A stretch of 15,300 nt of DNA, from contig LSSN01000953.1 of the NCBI GenBank assembly GCA_001970855.1, forward strand, positions 1 through 15,300. Reading direction: 5' to 3'. A program made the position numbers and the translations under genes. Positions 1-7,790 of the stretch are shown in pieces. This DNA is from Smittium culicis. Taxonomy: Eukaryota; Kickxellomycota; Harpellomycetes; Harpellales; Legeriomycetaceae. Below the pieces are notes generated by a model that was not told the origin of the DNA, did no database searches, and saw nothing but the letters and a program-made list of their open reading frames with translations. Positions within the stretch are counted from its first letter, which is position 1, and the number at the start of each line of letters is the position of its first letter.

Positions 1-269
1 TATTCTTTATTCTTTATTCTTTATTCTTTATTCTTTATTCTTTATTCTTTATTCTTTATTCTTTATTCTTTATTCTTTATTCTTTATTCTTTATTCTTTA
101 TTCTTTATTCTTTATTCTTTATTCTTTATTCTTTATTCTTTATTCTTTATTCTTTATTCTTTATTCTTTATTCTTTATTCTTTATTCTTTATTCTTTATT
201 CTTTATTCTTTATTCTTTATTCTTTATTCTTTATTCTTTATTCTTTATTCTTTATTCTTTATTCTTTAT
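1..269. repeat. (TATTCTT)n tandem array, about 38 copies
   Basis: The window opens inside a heptanucleotide array with unit TATTCTT (AAGAATA on the other strand). It reads without visible interruption for 38 full copies plus three bases and ends at 269; the left end is outside the window. It abuts the tyrosine recombinase relic on the minus strand, whose last recognisable codons (TAT AAA GAA) already resemble the unit. The array therefore probably grew from the relic's own coding sequence. It does not match the common TTAGGG-type telomere repeat. Confidence 0.97.
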
Positions 270-860
270 ATGTCTCTACTGGGGAAATCACTTTTTTAGA
301 GTGCGACTTTATAATGCATGGCTTATTTATAGGTATAATTTTACGTTTTCCATTAATCATAGCAATATCTAACCTAATACAGCCTTTCGAAATCAAATTT
401 TGGGTGTCTTCTACTCTGTTCAGATCACTTGATCGTAAAACACCAATCATTGGCGGATACCAATACCAATACAAATTAGCTTTTAGTTCATTAATTACCA
501 AATATAAATATCGATTGACACTCTTAACTGATTTATCACTATAAAAATTCAAAAATGGGTCTAATAATCGATAAAATTGAGTTTTCTAGTAGCTACTTAA
601 AATTTGTGTCAAAAAATTACTGTAAAGCAGTTTCTATTGCGTTTTCTCATATGACAAGCATCACCGATTTATACTCCTTAATTTTGTCAACAGATAGCTT
701 GTCTACCATGAATTTTATTGCTAAAAAATTGAAAATATCAGTCGCGCTGATTTTATAAGATAACTTTCTAATTTTGTTCAGATCAAAAACTTGATCTGTA
801 TTTTTCGATATTTTCTAAGTCATATTATAGATCTTGGATTGATTATATAATTCCAATGGT
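270..860 (-). pseudogene. Decayed DIRS tyrosine recombinase (outer, old element)
   Basis: Read on the minus strand, this stretch gives blocks that align with the intact recombinase of the inner element at 6445-7452, with stops and frame changes between them. The clearest blocks are KISATDIFNFLA against PISAHHIVNYLA, KLSVDKIKEYKS against KLSVNTIKAYKS, VLRSSDLNRVED against FLRASDIHRIDD, and PCIIKSHSKKVISPV against PCEIKSHSDPILCPV. The box I arginine (VLRSSD) survives. The C-terminal half, which would carry box II and the catalytic tyrosine, is missing because the (TATTCTT)n array begins there. About 97 codons (552 down to 259) are still open, the rest is broken. Identity to the young copy is moderate by eye, so this is a separate older lineage rather than a recent duplicate. 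Confidence 0.9.
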
Positions 861-880
861 ATTATAGGGTGAGAATTGAC

Positions 881-2700
881 TTATGAGGGAGCTCCGCTAA
901 CTCTAAAAGCAATAGAGTTCCAGGAGTTGCTATTGGATAGCGGAAAATTTCCGCATTTAGGATCTAGAATCACATTTGAGGCTGATATAATGATTTTTTG
1001 TAGTATTTATAGAATAGATATGACCGAATACCTCGTTAAAATAGGAAATAAGGATTTTATGATTTTCATCGATATTCTCTTCTGTCCGAATTTCTGATAA
1101 CTTGAGGTATCAAGTTCCATGGAGGGAAACAGAATGAGCTCACCCAATTGAGCCAATCGTTTACTAGAAAACTGAATAATTTATATTTCATTTCTTTTTA
1201 TCAGCTGTATTATTGAATGGTTTTTCTGCTCAGAGATATCGCAAATAGTTGAACAATTCTCTGTTCAAATCTCTCCTGAATGCTTCAAAGATCTGCAGAT
1301 CGCGAAAAAAATCAGTGAATTTTATTTTACAAGGCTTTGAATCGACTAATTTTGATGACGAGTGAACGTATTCTAGCTCTAGACCGTTTCTATTTTCTAA
1401 TATTTTCAGCAGTTTCTCTCATTCAGACTCTCCAAGTTTTTTTTCGTATGAAATAGTCGTGTATTTTTCTGAATAAACTCGAGCAGAATTCTCAGAAAAT
1501 TTCGGAAGTCTTATCGCATAAAGCCTTATAAATAGTTCTTTCGGATTGATATTAAAGCTCATGAGTTATTTTGGCCATGATTTTAATTTAATTAGGGATC
1601 CAGAAACTAAACTTCATCCTCTGTTTTTGGAATCCGCGTATAGTTGCATTTTTGGATCCTCAAGAAACAAAAAACACCTGTTCTATTACAATATTTTCTC
1701 TCCCCATCATATTAGGTCCTCAATTTTAACGGATAATTAGTACAACGGCTTCTGAACAGTCTCTATTTTTTAATTATTCCACCTCCAGTTCCTATACACT
1801 TCACAAAATCTGGAAATGTTGTAGTATAGACACTAAAATGACCTGTGCCTTCCAAATATAGAAAGCTAGGGCCCTATTGGTTGAGCAATTTTTTAGTAAC
1901 AACAATATAGCTTCTCTTGAGAGTTATCTTACTTTTTTTGATGGGGCCTCTAAGATCATGTTTTTGGTGTTATTTAACATTTATAGATGCTGAAATTTTT
2001 GAAAATGGTTCAAATTAAACTTCATAATTCGATTAAAACTCCTAATTACTGAAGCTTGTATAATAAGATCTTTGTTCCTCTCATTAAATTTTTTTTCGGT
2101 GACCTCATAACAGGATGACTTTTAAATAATCGCCCATTCCGATCACTTGAATGATAGCCCTGAGTACTAACGATCTAAGTATTTTTGTGAATATCAGCAG
2201 TGACATGCTCATCTAGAATGGGCGCACCTTGAATTTTTATGCTCTCCCATTAAAATGAAACCTCAAATTCTTCCTGGAGAGACAGATTATCACATTGATC
2301 AAGAATGAATCATAGATTTCTATTGAAAAATGAAAAATGAAAAATGAAAAAAGCTTGTTTATAATCATTCTGTATGTTGATTTTTAAGATTCAATAGAAA
2401 TCTCCGTTGATTTATAACCTGGTTTAATGGGCGCATTTTTAGGACTGAGCACAGTTCTCATGTTTTTTTTTTTTTTTTGAGATTGTAAAAATTTAGCTGT
2501 ATAACTTTGGTGATCGACTTGAAACATGATTTAAAGACATTTCTTTTAGTATTTCACATACATTCTTTGTGTTATCCTTTTCAGCTTTTGGATCTATTTT
2601 CCGTCTTATTGGTTATGAGATACTTTTGAGTGGCGGCTGATATAACAGATGCTGATTTTATATCTTATTATTGCTTCTTACTCCCAGAGATTGTTTGAAA
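881..2700 (-). pseudogene. Decayed DIRS reverse transcriptase/RNase H (outer, old element)
   Basis: Translated piecewise on the minus strand, this region follows the RT/RNase H of the inner element block by block, in the same order. Examples are PPLKSIS (2636-2616), LCSVLKMRPLN for LRPVLDLRGLN (about 2450-2418), SIEIYDSF for SIDLEDAF (about 2327-2304), FTKILR (2191-2174), RALAFYIWKAQ for RALASFIGKAQ (about 1875-1843), LYADS for IFTDAS, NINPKELF for HINENELL, VYSEKYTTISY for IYSDNTTTLSY, PPWNLIPQVI for LPWNIIPNVI and ILDPKCGNFPLS for IPDPKSGKSPLT (about 970-930). Many stops and several frameshifts separate the blocks. The YLDD catalytic motif has become YLKV (near 2125). Four copies of TGAAAAA (2324-2351) have expanded inside the domain. 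The protein is clearly dead. Confidence 0.9.
2324..2351. repeat. (TGAAAAA)4 short tandem repeat
   Basis: Four perfect copies of the heptamer TGAAAAA lie inside the RT relic, between the blocks aligning with CRLIRRKDW and SIDLEDAF of the intact copy. Around five extra codons are present there compared with the young element, so the expansion happened after the gene had lost function. Confidence 0.85.
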
Positions 2701-3006
2701 GTAACACCAAAATTTCTCTGAATGCGTTTAGGCTTTCCCCTACTAGAACCTCCAGTGACTGCGATACCTCACTCTGCCTCCTTGAATCTTCTGGTTGGAT
2801 TTTGAATACTTTGCTGAAGTTTTAGTTTGCGTTTTTCACATGATTATTTGGTGCTATTGTAGCTTGAGAGGAGTAAATAGTCACTGATTGCGAGCTTCAT
2901 AACTGTTGTCGCTGACGAAAGGATATGATTCGTATATTTTTTTTTACCGCTTTATTCGACGCTAAAAATTCTTTAGTTTGGTCTAGTTCATTAGAAATTC
3001 AATTTT

Positions 3007-3450
3007 TTAGGGTTTAATTGTTATAAAAAAACACTGCTGAATTGATCCTTGATACATATTTCCCTTCCTATAATGGATTATCATTATTTCTGCTTCTGGT
3101 ATTAGCATATTAATTGTGCTAACTAACATAATTTTTGGGCCATCTGACTGTACGTCATTCTGCTGAAGTAGTTGGTAAACTTTAAAAACAACTTGATTAG
3201 TACCGTGGTAAAGAGAGTAATGTATTTCATTGTACGCGGTATCTATCTTCTTAATGCAATTATAAACTTTATCATAAAGTGGAAGAGGAGTGTATTTGAT
3301 TCCAAATGTGCGTGTAAATGAAAGAATTATATCACTCTTTTCATCTTCAGACAGTGTAGCACGTTAAATATTTTAATAGAAATTATGAAGAGACTCTATA
3401 AGCTTTGGGTAGGTAAAGAGGTCACGTATTTGACTAAGGCTTGTGACGAA
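3007..3450 (-). pseudogene. Decayed DIRS gag, main part (outer, old element)
   Basis: The minus-strand translation from 3450 aligns with the gag of the inner element. Blocks include LIESLHNFY for LLEALPSIGEDFY, SFTRTFGIKYTPLPL for SCTRTLGMEYSPPPI, KKIDTAYNEIHYSLYHGTNQ for KKVDSTLYAIQVLLSQATRP, VYQLLQ for HRRLQ, and STINMLIPEAE for NTVRVLLSDIA. Two stops lie near 3365-3375; beyond them the frame is open from about 3360 to the stop at 3007-3009. The gene is cut at 3450/3451 by the young element, and its N-terminal part continues in the same frame at 7791. It is the best-preserved part of the relic. Confidence 0.9.
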
Positions 3451-3481
3451 ATTATATTACTGAGAGGGGTCATATTAAGTT
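3451..3481 (+). repeat. Left outer end, complementary to internal complementary region
   Basis: These 31 bases are the exact reverse complement of 7451-7481. The match stops at 3450 on the outer side, which fixes the left boundary of the element at the ATTAT core. In the circular-intermediate model the internal region serves as template for the joined ends. Confidence 0.92.
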
Positions 3482-3628
3482 GTTATCATCTTTATTGGAT
3501 AAAAAACGAAAATTACAAATCAGACTAAAAAAATTAAAATTAAAATAAAAAAAAATTTTTTTTTTTTTTAGAGTTAAAACTGAGAGTACCTCCATTCAGT
3601 ATCCTTATCATCTTTTCTTTCGCAAAGG
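3462..3628 (+). repeat. Left inverted terminal repeat of young DIRS
   Basis: This pairs with 7573-7735 in reverse complement. Both arms carry the GAGAGGGGTCATATTAAGT end, a TTGGATAAAAAACGAAAATTAC block, an A-run followed by a T-run, and a GTTAAAACTG...AGTATCCTTATCATC block, closing with CGCAAAGG. The arms differ by several substitutions and by length in the homopolymer runs, unlike the perfectly matched outer ends. The promoter for the element transcript is expected here, but no specific box can be assigned. Confidence 0.92.
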
Positions 3629-3704
3629 TACTCTACCGCTATTAAGATTTTCAAAAAAAAAAAAAAAAAAGCTTTTTTCAAAAAGACCCCCCTTTTTTTT
3701 AGAG

Positions 3705-3774
3705 GTCTATTCTATTTCAAATCTATTTTATTTCAAAGATCTATTTAACTTAAAGAATATATTTCATTTTAAAG
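3705..3774 (+). repeat. Short imperfect direct repeats in gag leader
   Basis: About four degenerate copies of a 17-19 nt unit of the form TCTATTTTATTTCAAAGA follow each other between the left terminal repeat and the gag start codon (3792). The copies vary by one to several bases. They sit in the predicted untranslated leader; any role in transcription or primer-free initiation is unknown. Confidence 0.6.
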
Positions 3775-3791
3775 ACTATCATTACCAAGAA

Positions 3792-4619
3792 GTGACAATG
3801 TACGAGGATACTATGAGATTTTTAACCGAACTTAATGACAAGGTCAATCAGCTACTTGTAACCACCAATGCGGTACAACAACCCCGAGGTATGACAGTGG
3901 AAGAAGAGGAGGACGAACACATATCTAACAGAGTCCACATACATAACCTAACAATCTACCTAAGGCTTTTAGAAGCACTTCCTTCTATAGGAGAAGATTT
4001 TTACCGATCTCATCTGACCGAAATAGACAGACGTGAGAGTATACATTCATGTACTCGAACTTTGGGAATGGAATATAGCCCTCCTCCCATAAATGACACA
4101 TCCCCAGCTTCGTCTAAGAAGGTCGACTCGACCCTGTATGCAATTCAAGTTCTTTTGTCACAAGCCACAAGGCCGATAGATTATTTCGTACACAGAAGAC
4201 TGCAGGAAATTCCTAACATTCCCGCAGACGACGAGGTATTCTTGTTCGCAAACACTGTTAGAGTGCTTCTGTCCGATATAGCAACTTTTATAACGCAGTC
4301 AAGAATAGATAATATCCATCAGTCTATGCAGCTTAATGGAAAAGCCCCACAGCTAACCCCATCGTCAAAGAAACCGTTAATTGACCCAGCGGTATTGACT
4401 GAGCTGGTCAAGGAAAAGAATGTTACCTGTCCGCCGCGTAGCCGCCAACCCTTTCGACCGCGCCAGCAGTTTCCTGCATATAATGCAGCCCAGACAAGCA
4501 CTCGTGAAACTGCAACGGCGCCGGCATCTACTGAGGCATATACACCAAACCCCCAAAGAGCGCAAACAGCGACCCACCAGGGTTTTCGGGGGAGGGGAAG
4601 GAGACGAGGGGCCCAGTAG
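3792..4619 (+). CDS. DIRS Gag-like protein (young element)
   Basis: This intact 275-residue protein occupies the gag position of the element. It has an acidic N-terminal stretch (EEEEDE, about residues 36-41), a central region rich in predicted helix that is conserved in the decayed outer copy (SCTRTLGMEYSPPP and following), and a basic, proline/glutamine-rich tail from about residue 210 ending in an RGG-like cluster (FRGRGRRRGAQ), typical of nucleic-acid binding. No zinc knuckle is visible. Gag of retroelements packages the RNA into cytoplasmic particles; for DIRS the role is inferred from position. The ATG at 3792 follows stops in the AT-rich leader. The 3' end overlaps the open RT frame (4535 onward, -1 relative), with a slippery site at 4580-4586. 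The stop is TAG 4617-4619. Confidence 0.88.
   Translation: MTMYEDTMRFLTELNDKVNQLLVTTNAVQQPRGMTVEEEEDEHISNRVHIHNLTIYLRLLEALPSIGEDFYRSHLTEIDRRESIHSCTRTLGMEYSPPPINDTSPASSKKVDSTLYAIQVLLSQATRPIDYFVHRRLQEIPNIPADDEVFLFANTVRVLLSDIATFITQSRIDNIHQSMQLNGKAPQLTPSSKKPLIDPAVLTELVKEKNVTCPPRSRQPFRPRQQFPAYNAAQTSTRETATAPASTEAYTPNPQRAQTATHQGFRGRGRRRGAQ
4580..4586 (+). promoter_or_regulatory. Putative -1 ribosomal frameshift site GGGTTTT
   Basis: In the gag frame this reads G GGT TTT, which satisfies the X XXY YYZ consensus for -1 slippage. A -1 shift here enters exactly the frame of RT, which has no ATG before its conserved GGRL motif and is closed by a TGA at 4532-4534 upstream. The site lies 31 nt before the gag stop. 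Function is inferred from sequence only. Confidence 0.6.
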
Positions 4620-6586
4620 GGGGCCGACTCAGCAAGTTTCGTGCAGCTTTGGGTCTGCTCACGAACAACAAATGGGTGCAAGACACCGTGAATCTTGGAT
4701 TTTCAATCCCATTCACGACCCCCCCTCCAATGAAGACCCATCCTTGGAGAATCAAACGCAAGATGGAACTGTGTTCAACAAGAACGTTAACAGAAGAGTT
4801 ATCTGCACTGCTAGCAAAGAAAGCCATTGTAGAAATATTCACGAACTCTCCTGGATTTTACTCCAACCTATTCACGATACCCAAGAAGACAGGGGATCTA
4901 AGACCGGTACTGGATTTGAGAGGACTGAACACTCATCTAGAGAAGCGAAAATTCAAGATGGAGACATTAGAATCCACATGCAGATTGATTCGCAGGAAGG
5001 ACTGGCTAACATCGATAGACCTGGAGGATGCGTTCCTTCATATACTAATACACAAGACTTGCCAAAAATACCTCAGGTTTTTATGGAATGGAAAGCTTTA
5101 TCAGTTCAAGGTGCTTCCATTCGGACTAGCCTAAAGTCCACTAGTGTTCACGAAGATATTGAGACCGGTACTGCAATGGGCGAGATCATTGGGGATACGA
5201 ATTTCAGCGTACTTAGACGACCTTCTGATAATGGGGGAGTCGAGACAGATATGCGTGAAAAACACCGATATGGTTTCAAAAAAATTAAAGGAATTGGGTT
5301 ACCTTATAAAACTATCGAATTCGTCTCTAATCCCCAGTCAATCAATCCAACACCTTGGAATGCTGATAAATACTCGCCATGTGACTCTCAAGGTTCCACG
5401 CCAGAAAGTCCGGGACTTGAGACGCGAAGCGAGAAAACTGATAAACTCAGGAAGGTCAACGCTACGAGCTCTTGCGTCATTCATCGGCAAGGCTCAGGCG
5501 ATGTCTATAGCCTTGTTTCCCGGGAGACTAATGCTGCGACGCCTAATGGAGCTGAAAAACAACTGTTTATTGAGTACAAAGGATTGGAAATCGACTGTCA
5601 GTCTAACGCCACCTGAAATAAACAATCTAAAGTGGTGGGAAGAAAAACTAGTAGAGTGGAACGGTCAGAGTTTTTTACCGGAGACTCCAGAAATGGAGAT
5701 ATTTACCGATGCCAGCGACATGGCATGGGGCATAGTTGTGGGATCGAAATCTTATTACGGTTTATGGAGTCAGTCACAGAAATCACTCCATATCAACGAG
5801 AATGAGTTATTAACCGTCTTGTATGCAAACAAGCTCCCGTCTATTGTTTGACGATCTGTATTGATCTATTCAGACAATACCACTACGCTTTCGTACGTAA
5901 GAAAGTTTGGGGGGACTATTTCATCAAGCTTATTGGAGATTTCAGAAAGGCTATGGTCTCATTGCCTGGAGACCAATACTCGACCACAAGTCACATATAT
6001 ACCATCAATGATGAACCCTGCAGATGCCCCGTCACGCCTGATAGCCCAGACAGAATGGTAAATCTCGTTACAAACATTTGCAGTACTAGAAGATGTTTAT
6101 GGTCCACACGATGTAGATCTGTTTGCTTCAGCGGAGAACGCCAAGGTATCAAATTATTACAGTTGGTTTCCAGACACTGCAGCAATAGGAATCAACTCCC
6201 TAGTACACAATTGGGCTCCCTGGAAGAACCCATACTCATTCCTGCCTTGGAATATAATTCCAAATGTAATCCAGAAGGTACGAAGAGAACGACTGACTAT
6301 AACTCTGGTCACACCTCTATGGAAATCAGCAACCTGGTATCCAGATCTCCTGAAGCTATCGATTGCACAGCCGCTCCATCTTCAAGCAACGACGATAATT
6401 CCAGATCCAAAAAGCGGAAAGTCCCCGCTTACGAGGAACAAGAGATGGTCATTAATGGCATGGAAGATCAGCGGAGCTTCCTCAAAAGCCAAGGTTTGGA
6501 GGATACAGCCATTAACCTTATCGTTTCAAACGAACGATCAGCCAAACGAAGATCCAGGTACCATTCTACCCAGCAACGTTTTTTAG
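4586..6586 (+). pseudogene. DIRS reverse transcriptase/RNase H with three in-frame stops
   Basis: One frame carries the whole polymerase: GGRLSKF (from 4619), LDLRGLN (about 4910), SIDLEDAF (about 5012), LPFGLA (about 5117), YLDD (5210-5221), then RNase H FTDAS (5702-5716), NENELL (5798-5815), YSDNTTT (5867-5887) and NPADAPSR. A conserved C-terminal tail runs on to TAG at 6584-6586. RT copies the element RNA and RNase H degrades it. The catalytic residues are present, but the frame is broken by TAA 5132-5134 (right after FGLA), TGA 5849-5851 and TAA 6059-6061. All three lie in the same frame, with no indels, so each could be a single substitution. RT lacks its own ATG and probably follows -1 frameshifting from gag. 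The last 140 nt overlap the recombinase gene in another frame. The decayed outer copy aligns in this same frame throughout, confirming it is the coding one. Confidence 0.92.
4588..4623 (+). promoter_or_regulatory. Putative RNA G-quadruplex/hairpin downstream of slippery site
   Basis: Four G-runs lie on the coding strand at 4588-4592, 4594-4597, 4608-4611 and 4619-4623, with loops of 1, 10 and 7 nt, starting one base after the slippery heptamer. The 3' part can alternatively pair as GGCCC (4610-4614) with GGGCC (4621-4625). Either fold could act as a frameshift-stimulating structure. The overlap with the arginine/glycine-rich end of Gag partly explains the G content. Confidence 0.45.
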
Positions 6587-7452
6587 ACTGGCATATAAGC
6601 CGTAACCAATCAGAACCGATATCAGCACATCATATAGTGAATTACTTGGCACAAGAATTTACTACTAAGAAGCTAAGCGTAAACACAATAAAGGCTTATA
6701 AATCGGCAATAATGAGTCTCATTAAAAATCCGCAAACCATCGAGGACTCTACGGTGTTCAAATCTTTTTTCAAGGCATTGAATGAATCTTCTGTAAAATC
6801 TTTTGTTAAACCGGTAATAGACATCACTCCAGTGATATCGAAACTATCAGAATGGGGCGATACAGAAAAGCTTAACATATCACAATTAACTTCAAAGACG
6901 ACTTGGCTATTAGCTCTGTGTGGATTCTTAAGAGCCAGCGATATACATAGGATTGATGACAGCAGAACATCTATCATCAACGGTACTCTTAGACTGGTAA
7001 TAATCGCACCAAAAGAGAAGCGAAACGGCCGCCCAATAGAACGCCCTTGTGAAATTAAGAGCCATTCTGACCCAATTCTATGCCCAGTTCTATCTTATAA
7101 GATATACAAGACCAAGGTTTCAAGTATTTTATGTCCGAGACCGCACGCGAACGGCGGTAATTTGATAGTAAATATACTCTTTAGACATACCGTTGATCAC
7201 AGCAAACCACTATCGGTAGATAGTATAACAAGATATATACGGATGCTCTCAGACCTGATCCCAAGGCCACCAAATACACCTTGTCCTAAAGCAAGAGCAA
7301 TAGGAGCAACGCTAGCAGCAGCCGCAGGGGTCCCGCCAGATGTGATTGTATCTCAAGCTTTCTGGTCAAACTATACTATGTTTGACAGCTATTATAGGTT
7401 ATCTCGTAGCACTCAGTCAAATTTGACTGAAGCGGTGCTACCTCTGGAGTAA
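6445..7452 (+). CDS. DIRS tyrosine recombinase
   Basis: This intact protein has about 335 residues if it starts at ATG 6445. The frame stays open upstream to 5848, but there it overlies the conserved RNase H tail and is read as a shadow. The N-terminal core-binding domain (RYHSTQQRFLDW, KLSVNTIKAYKSAI) is followed by the catalytic domain: box I arginine in CGFLRASD (about residue 163), the IKSH...CPVLSY segment, box II KARAIGATLAAAAG (arginine about 284), tryptophan in FWSN (about 307, where many family members have His or Trp) and the catalytic tyrosine in YYRL (about 317). The box II histidine of the HxxR motif is replaced by proline (PKAR). The enzyme would integrate the circular intermediate at the ATTAT core. 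The TAA stop (7450-7452) overlaps the first bases of the internal complementary region. Confidence 0.9.
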   Translation: MVINGMEDQRSFLKSQGLEDTAINLIVSNERSAKRRSRYHSTQQRFLDWHISRNQSEPISAHHIVNYLAQEFTTKKLSVNTIKAYKSAIMSLIKNPQTIEDSTVFKSFFKALNESSVKSFVKPVIDITPVISKLSEWGDTEKLNISQLTSKTTWLLALCGFLRASDIHRIDDSRTSIINGTLRLVIIAPKEKRNGRPIERPCEIKSHSDPILCPVLSYKIYKTKVSSILCPRPHANGGNLIVNILFRHTVDHSKPLSVDSITRYIRMLSDLIPRPPNTPCPKARAIGATLAAAAGVPPDVIVSQAFWSNYTMFDSYYRLSRSTQSNLTEAVLPLE

Positions 7453-7550
7453 CTTAATATGACCCCTCTCAGTAATATAATGTAATATTAATCGAGCCCT
7501 TTAGGGCGAAGATTAATTAATATTATATAAGGAGAGGGGTCATATTAAGT
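7451..7550 (+). repeat. Internal complementary region of DIRS
   Basis: Bases 7451-7481 are the exact reverse complement of the left end 3451-3481, and bases 7477-7550 are the exact reverse complement of the right end 7717-7790. The two halves overlap by five bases (ATAAT, the complement of the ATTAT core), so the region is a reverse-complement copy of the joined ends of a circular element. This is the diagnostic feature of DIRS elements. It also contains a stem ATTAATC (7487-7493)/GATTAAT (7511-7517), and 19-nt arms (7452-7470 and 7532-7550) that pair with each other. Confidence 0.95.
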
Positions 7551-7572
7551 CCCACCCACCCAACACCGATTT

Positions 7573-7735
7573 CCTTTGCGTAAAGATGATAAGGATACTA
7601 AATGGAGGTACTTTCAGTTTTAACCCTAAAAAAAAAAAAAAAAAAAATTTATTTTAATTTTAATTTTTTTAGTCTTATTTGTAATTTTCGTTTTTTATCC
7701 AATAAAAATGATAACAACTTAATATGACCCCTCTC
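7573..7735 (-). repeat. Right inverted terminal repeat of young DIRS
   Basis: This is the reverse complement of 3462-3628 with scattered differences. It runs from CCTTTGCG through the A-run/T-rich block to GACCCCTCTC. The right arm is followed by a 55-nt extension (7736-7790) absent from the left end, the usual asymmetry of DIRS termini. Confidence 0.92.
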
Positions 7736-7790
7736 CTTATATAATATTAATTAATCTTCGCCCTAAAGGGCTCGATTAATATTACATTAT
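7717..7790 (+). repeat. Right outer end with terminal extension
   Basis: These 74 bases match 7477-7550 exactly in reverse complement. The extension holds an imperfect hairpin, ATTAATC (7750-7756) pairing with GATTAAT (7774-7780) around an inner GCCCT/AGGGC stem. It ends in ATTAT, the recombination core; at 7791 the old gag sequence resumes. Confidence 0.92.

Larger units (their letters stand above)
3451..7790 (+). mobile_element. DIRS-type tyrosine-recombinase retrotransposon, nearly complete
   Basis: This 4340-bp element has the full DIRS layout: inverted terminal repeats of unequal extent, gag, RT/RNase H, tyrosine recombinase, and an internal complementary region just after the recombinase. 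It has no integrase, protease or long terminal repeats. Both ends carry ATTAT (3451-3455 and 7786-7790), which is also the junction core inside the internal complementary region. DIRS elements are thought to replicate through a circular DNA that the element-encoded tyrosine recombinase integrates without target-site duplication. Here the flanks rejoin as one uninterrupted old gag frame, confirming that. Gag and recombinase are intact, but RT/RNase H has three in-frame stops, so this copy cannot make a full polymerase by itself unless stops are bypassed. It is richer in GC than its surroundings. Confidence 0.95.

Noticed and set aside
314..1097. Plus-strand open frames at 314-544, 555-758 and 876-1097
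   Set aside because: All lie opposite the minus-strand recombinase and RNase H relic blocks and have no protein-like features of their own.
2315..2404. 14-bp inverted repeat (TTCTATTGA/TCAATAGAA type) inside the RT relic
   Set aside because: The two arms fall in two separate relic codon blocks (SIES and SIEI) and are explained by the decayed coding sequence; probably coincidence.
4319..4842. Minus-strand open frames opposite the end of gag
   Set aside because: They are antisense to intact gag and the RT start and consist of low-complexity complements of the basic tail.
4420..5616. A 398-codon open frame overlapping gag end and RT
   Set aside because: It is the alternative frame over RT. 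All RT motifs and the relic's conservation lie in the other frame, and its translation has no recognisable domain.
5848..6444. N-terminal 200 codons of the frame that holds the recombinase
   Set aside because: The RNase H tail in the other frame is the conserved one here (for example LPWNIIPNVI, matched in the relic), so this part is a shadow; the recombinase is taken from about 6445.
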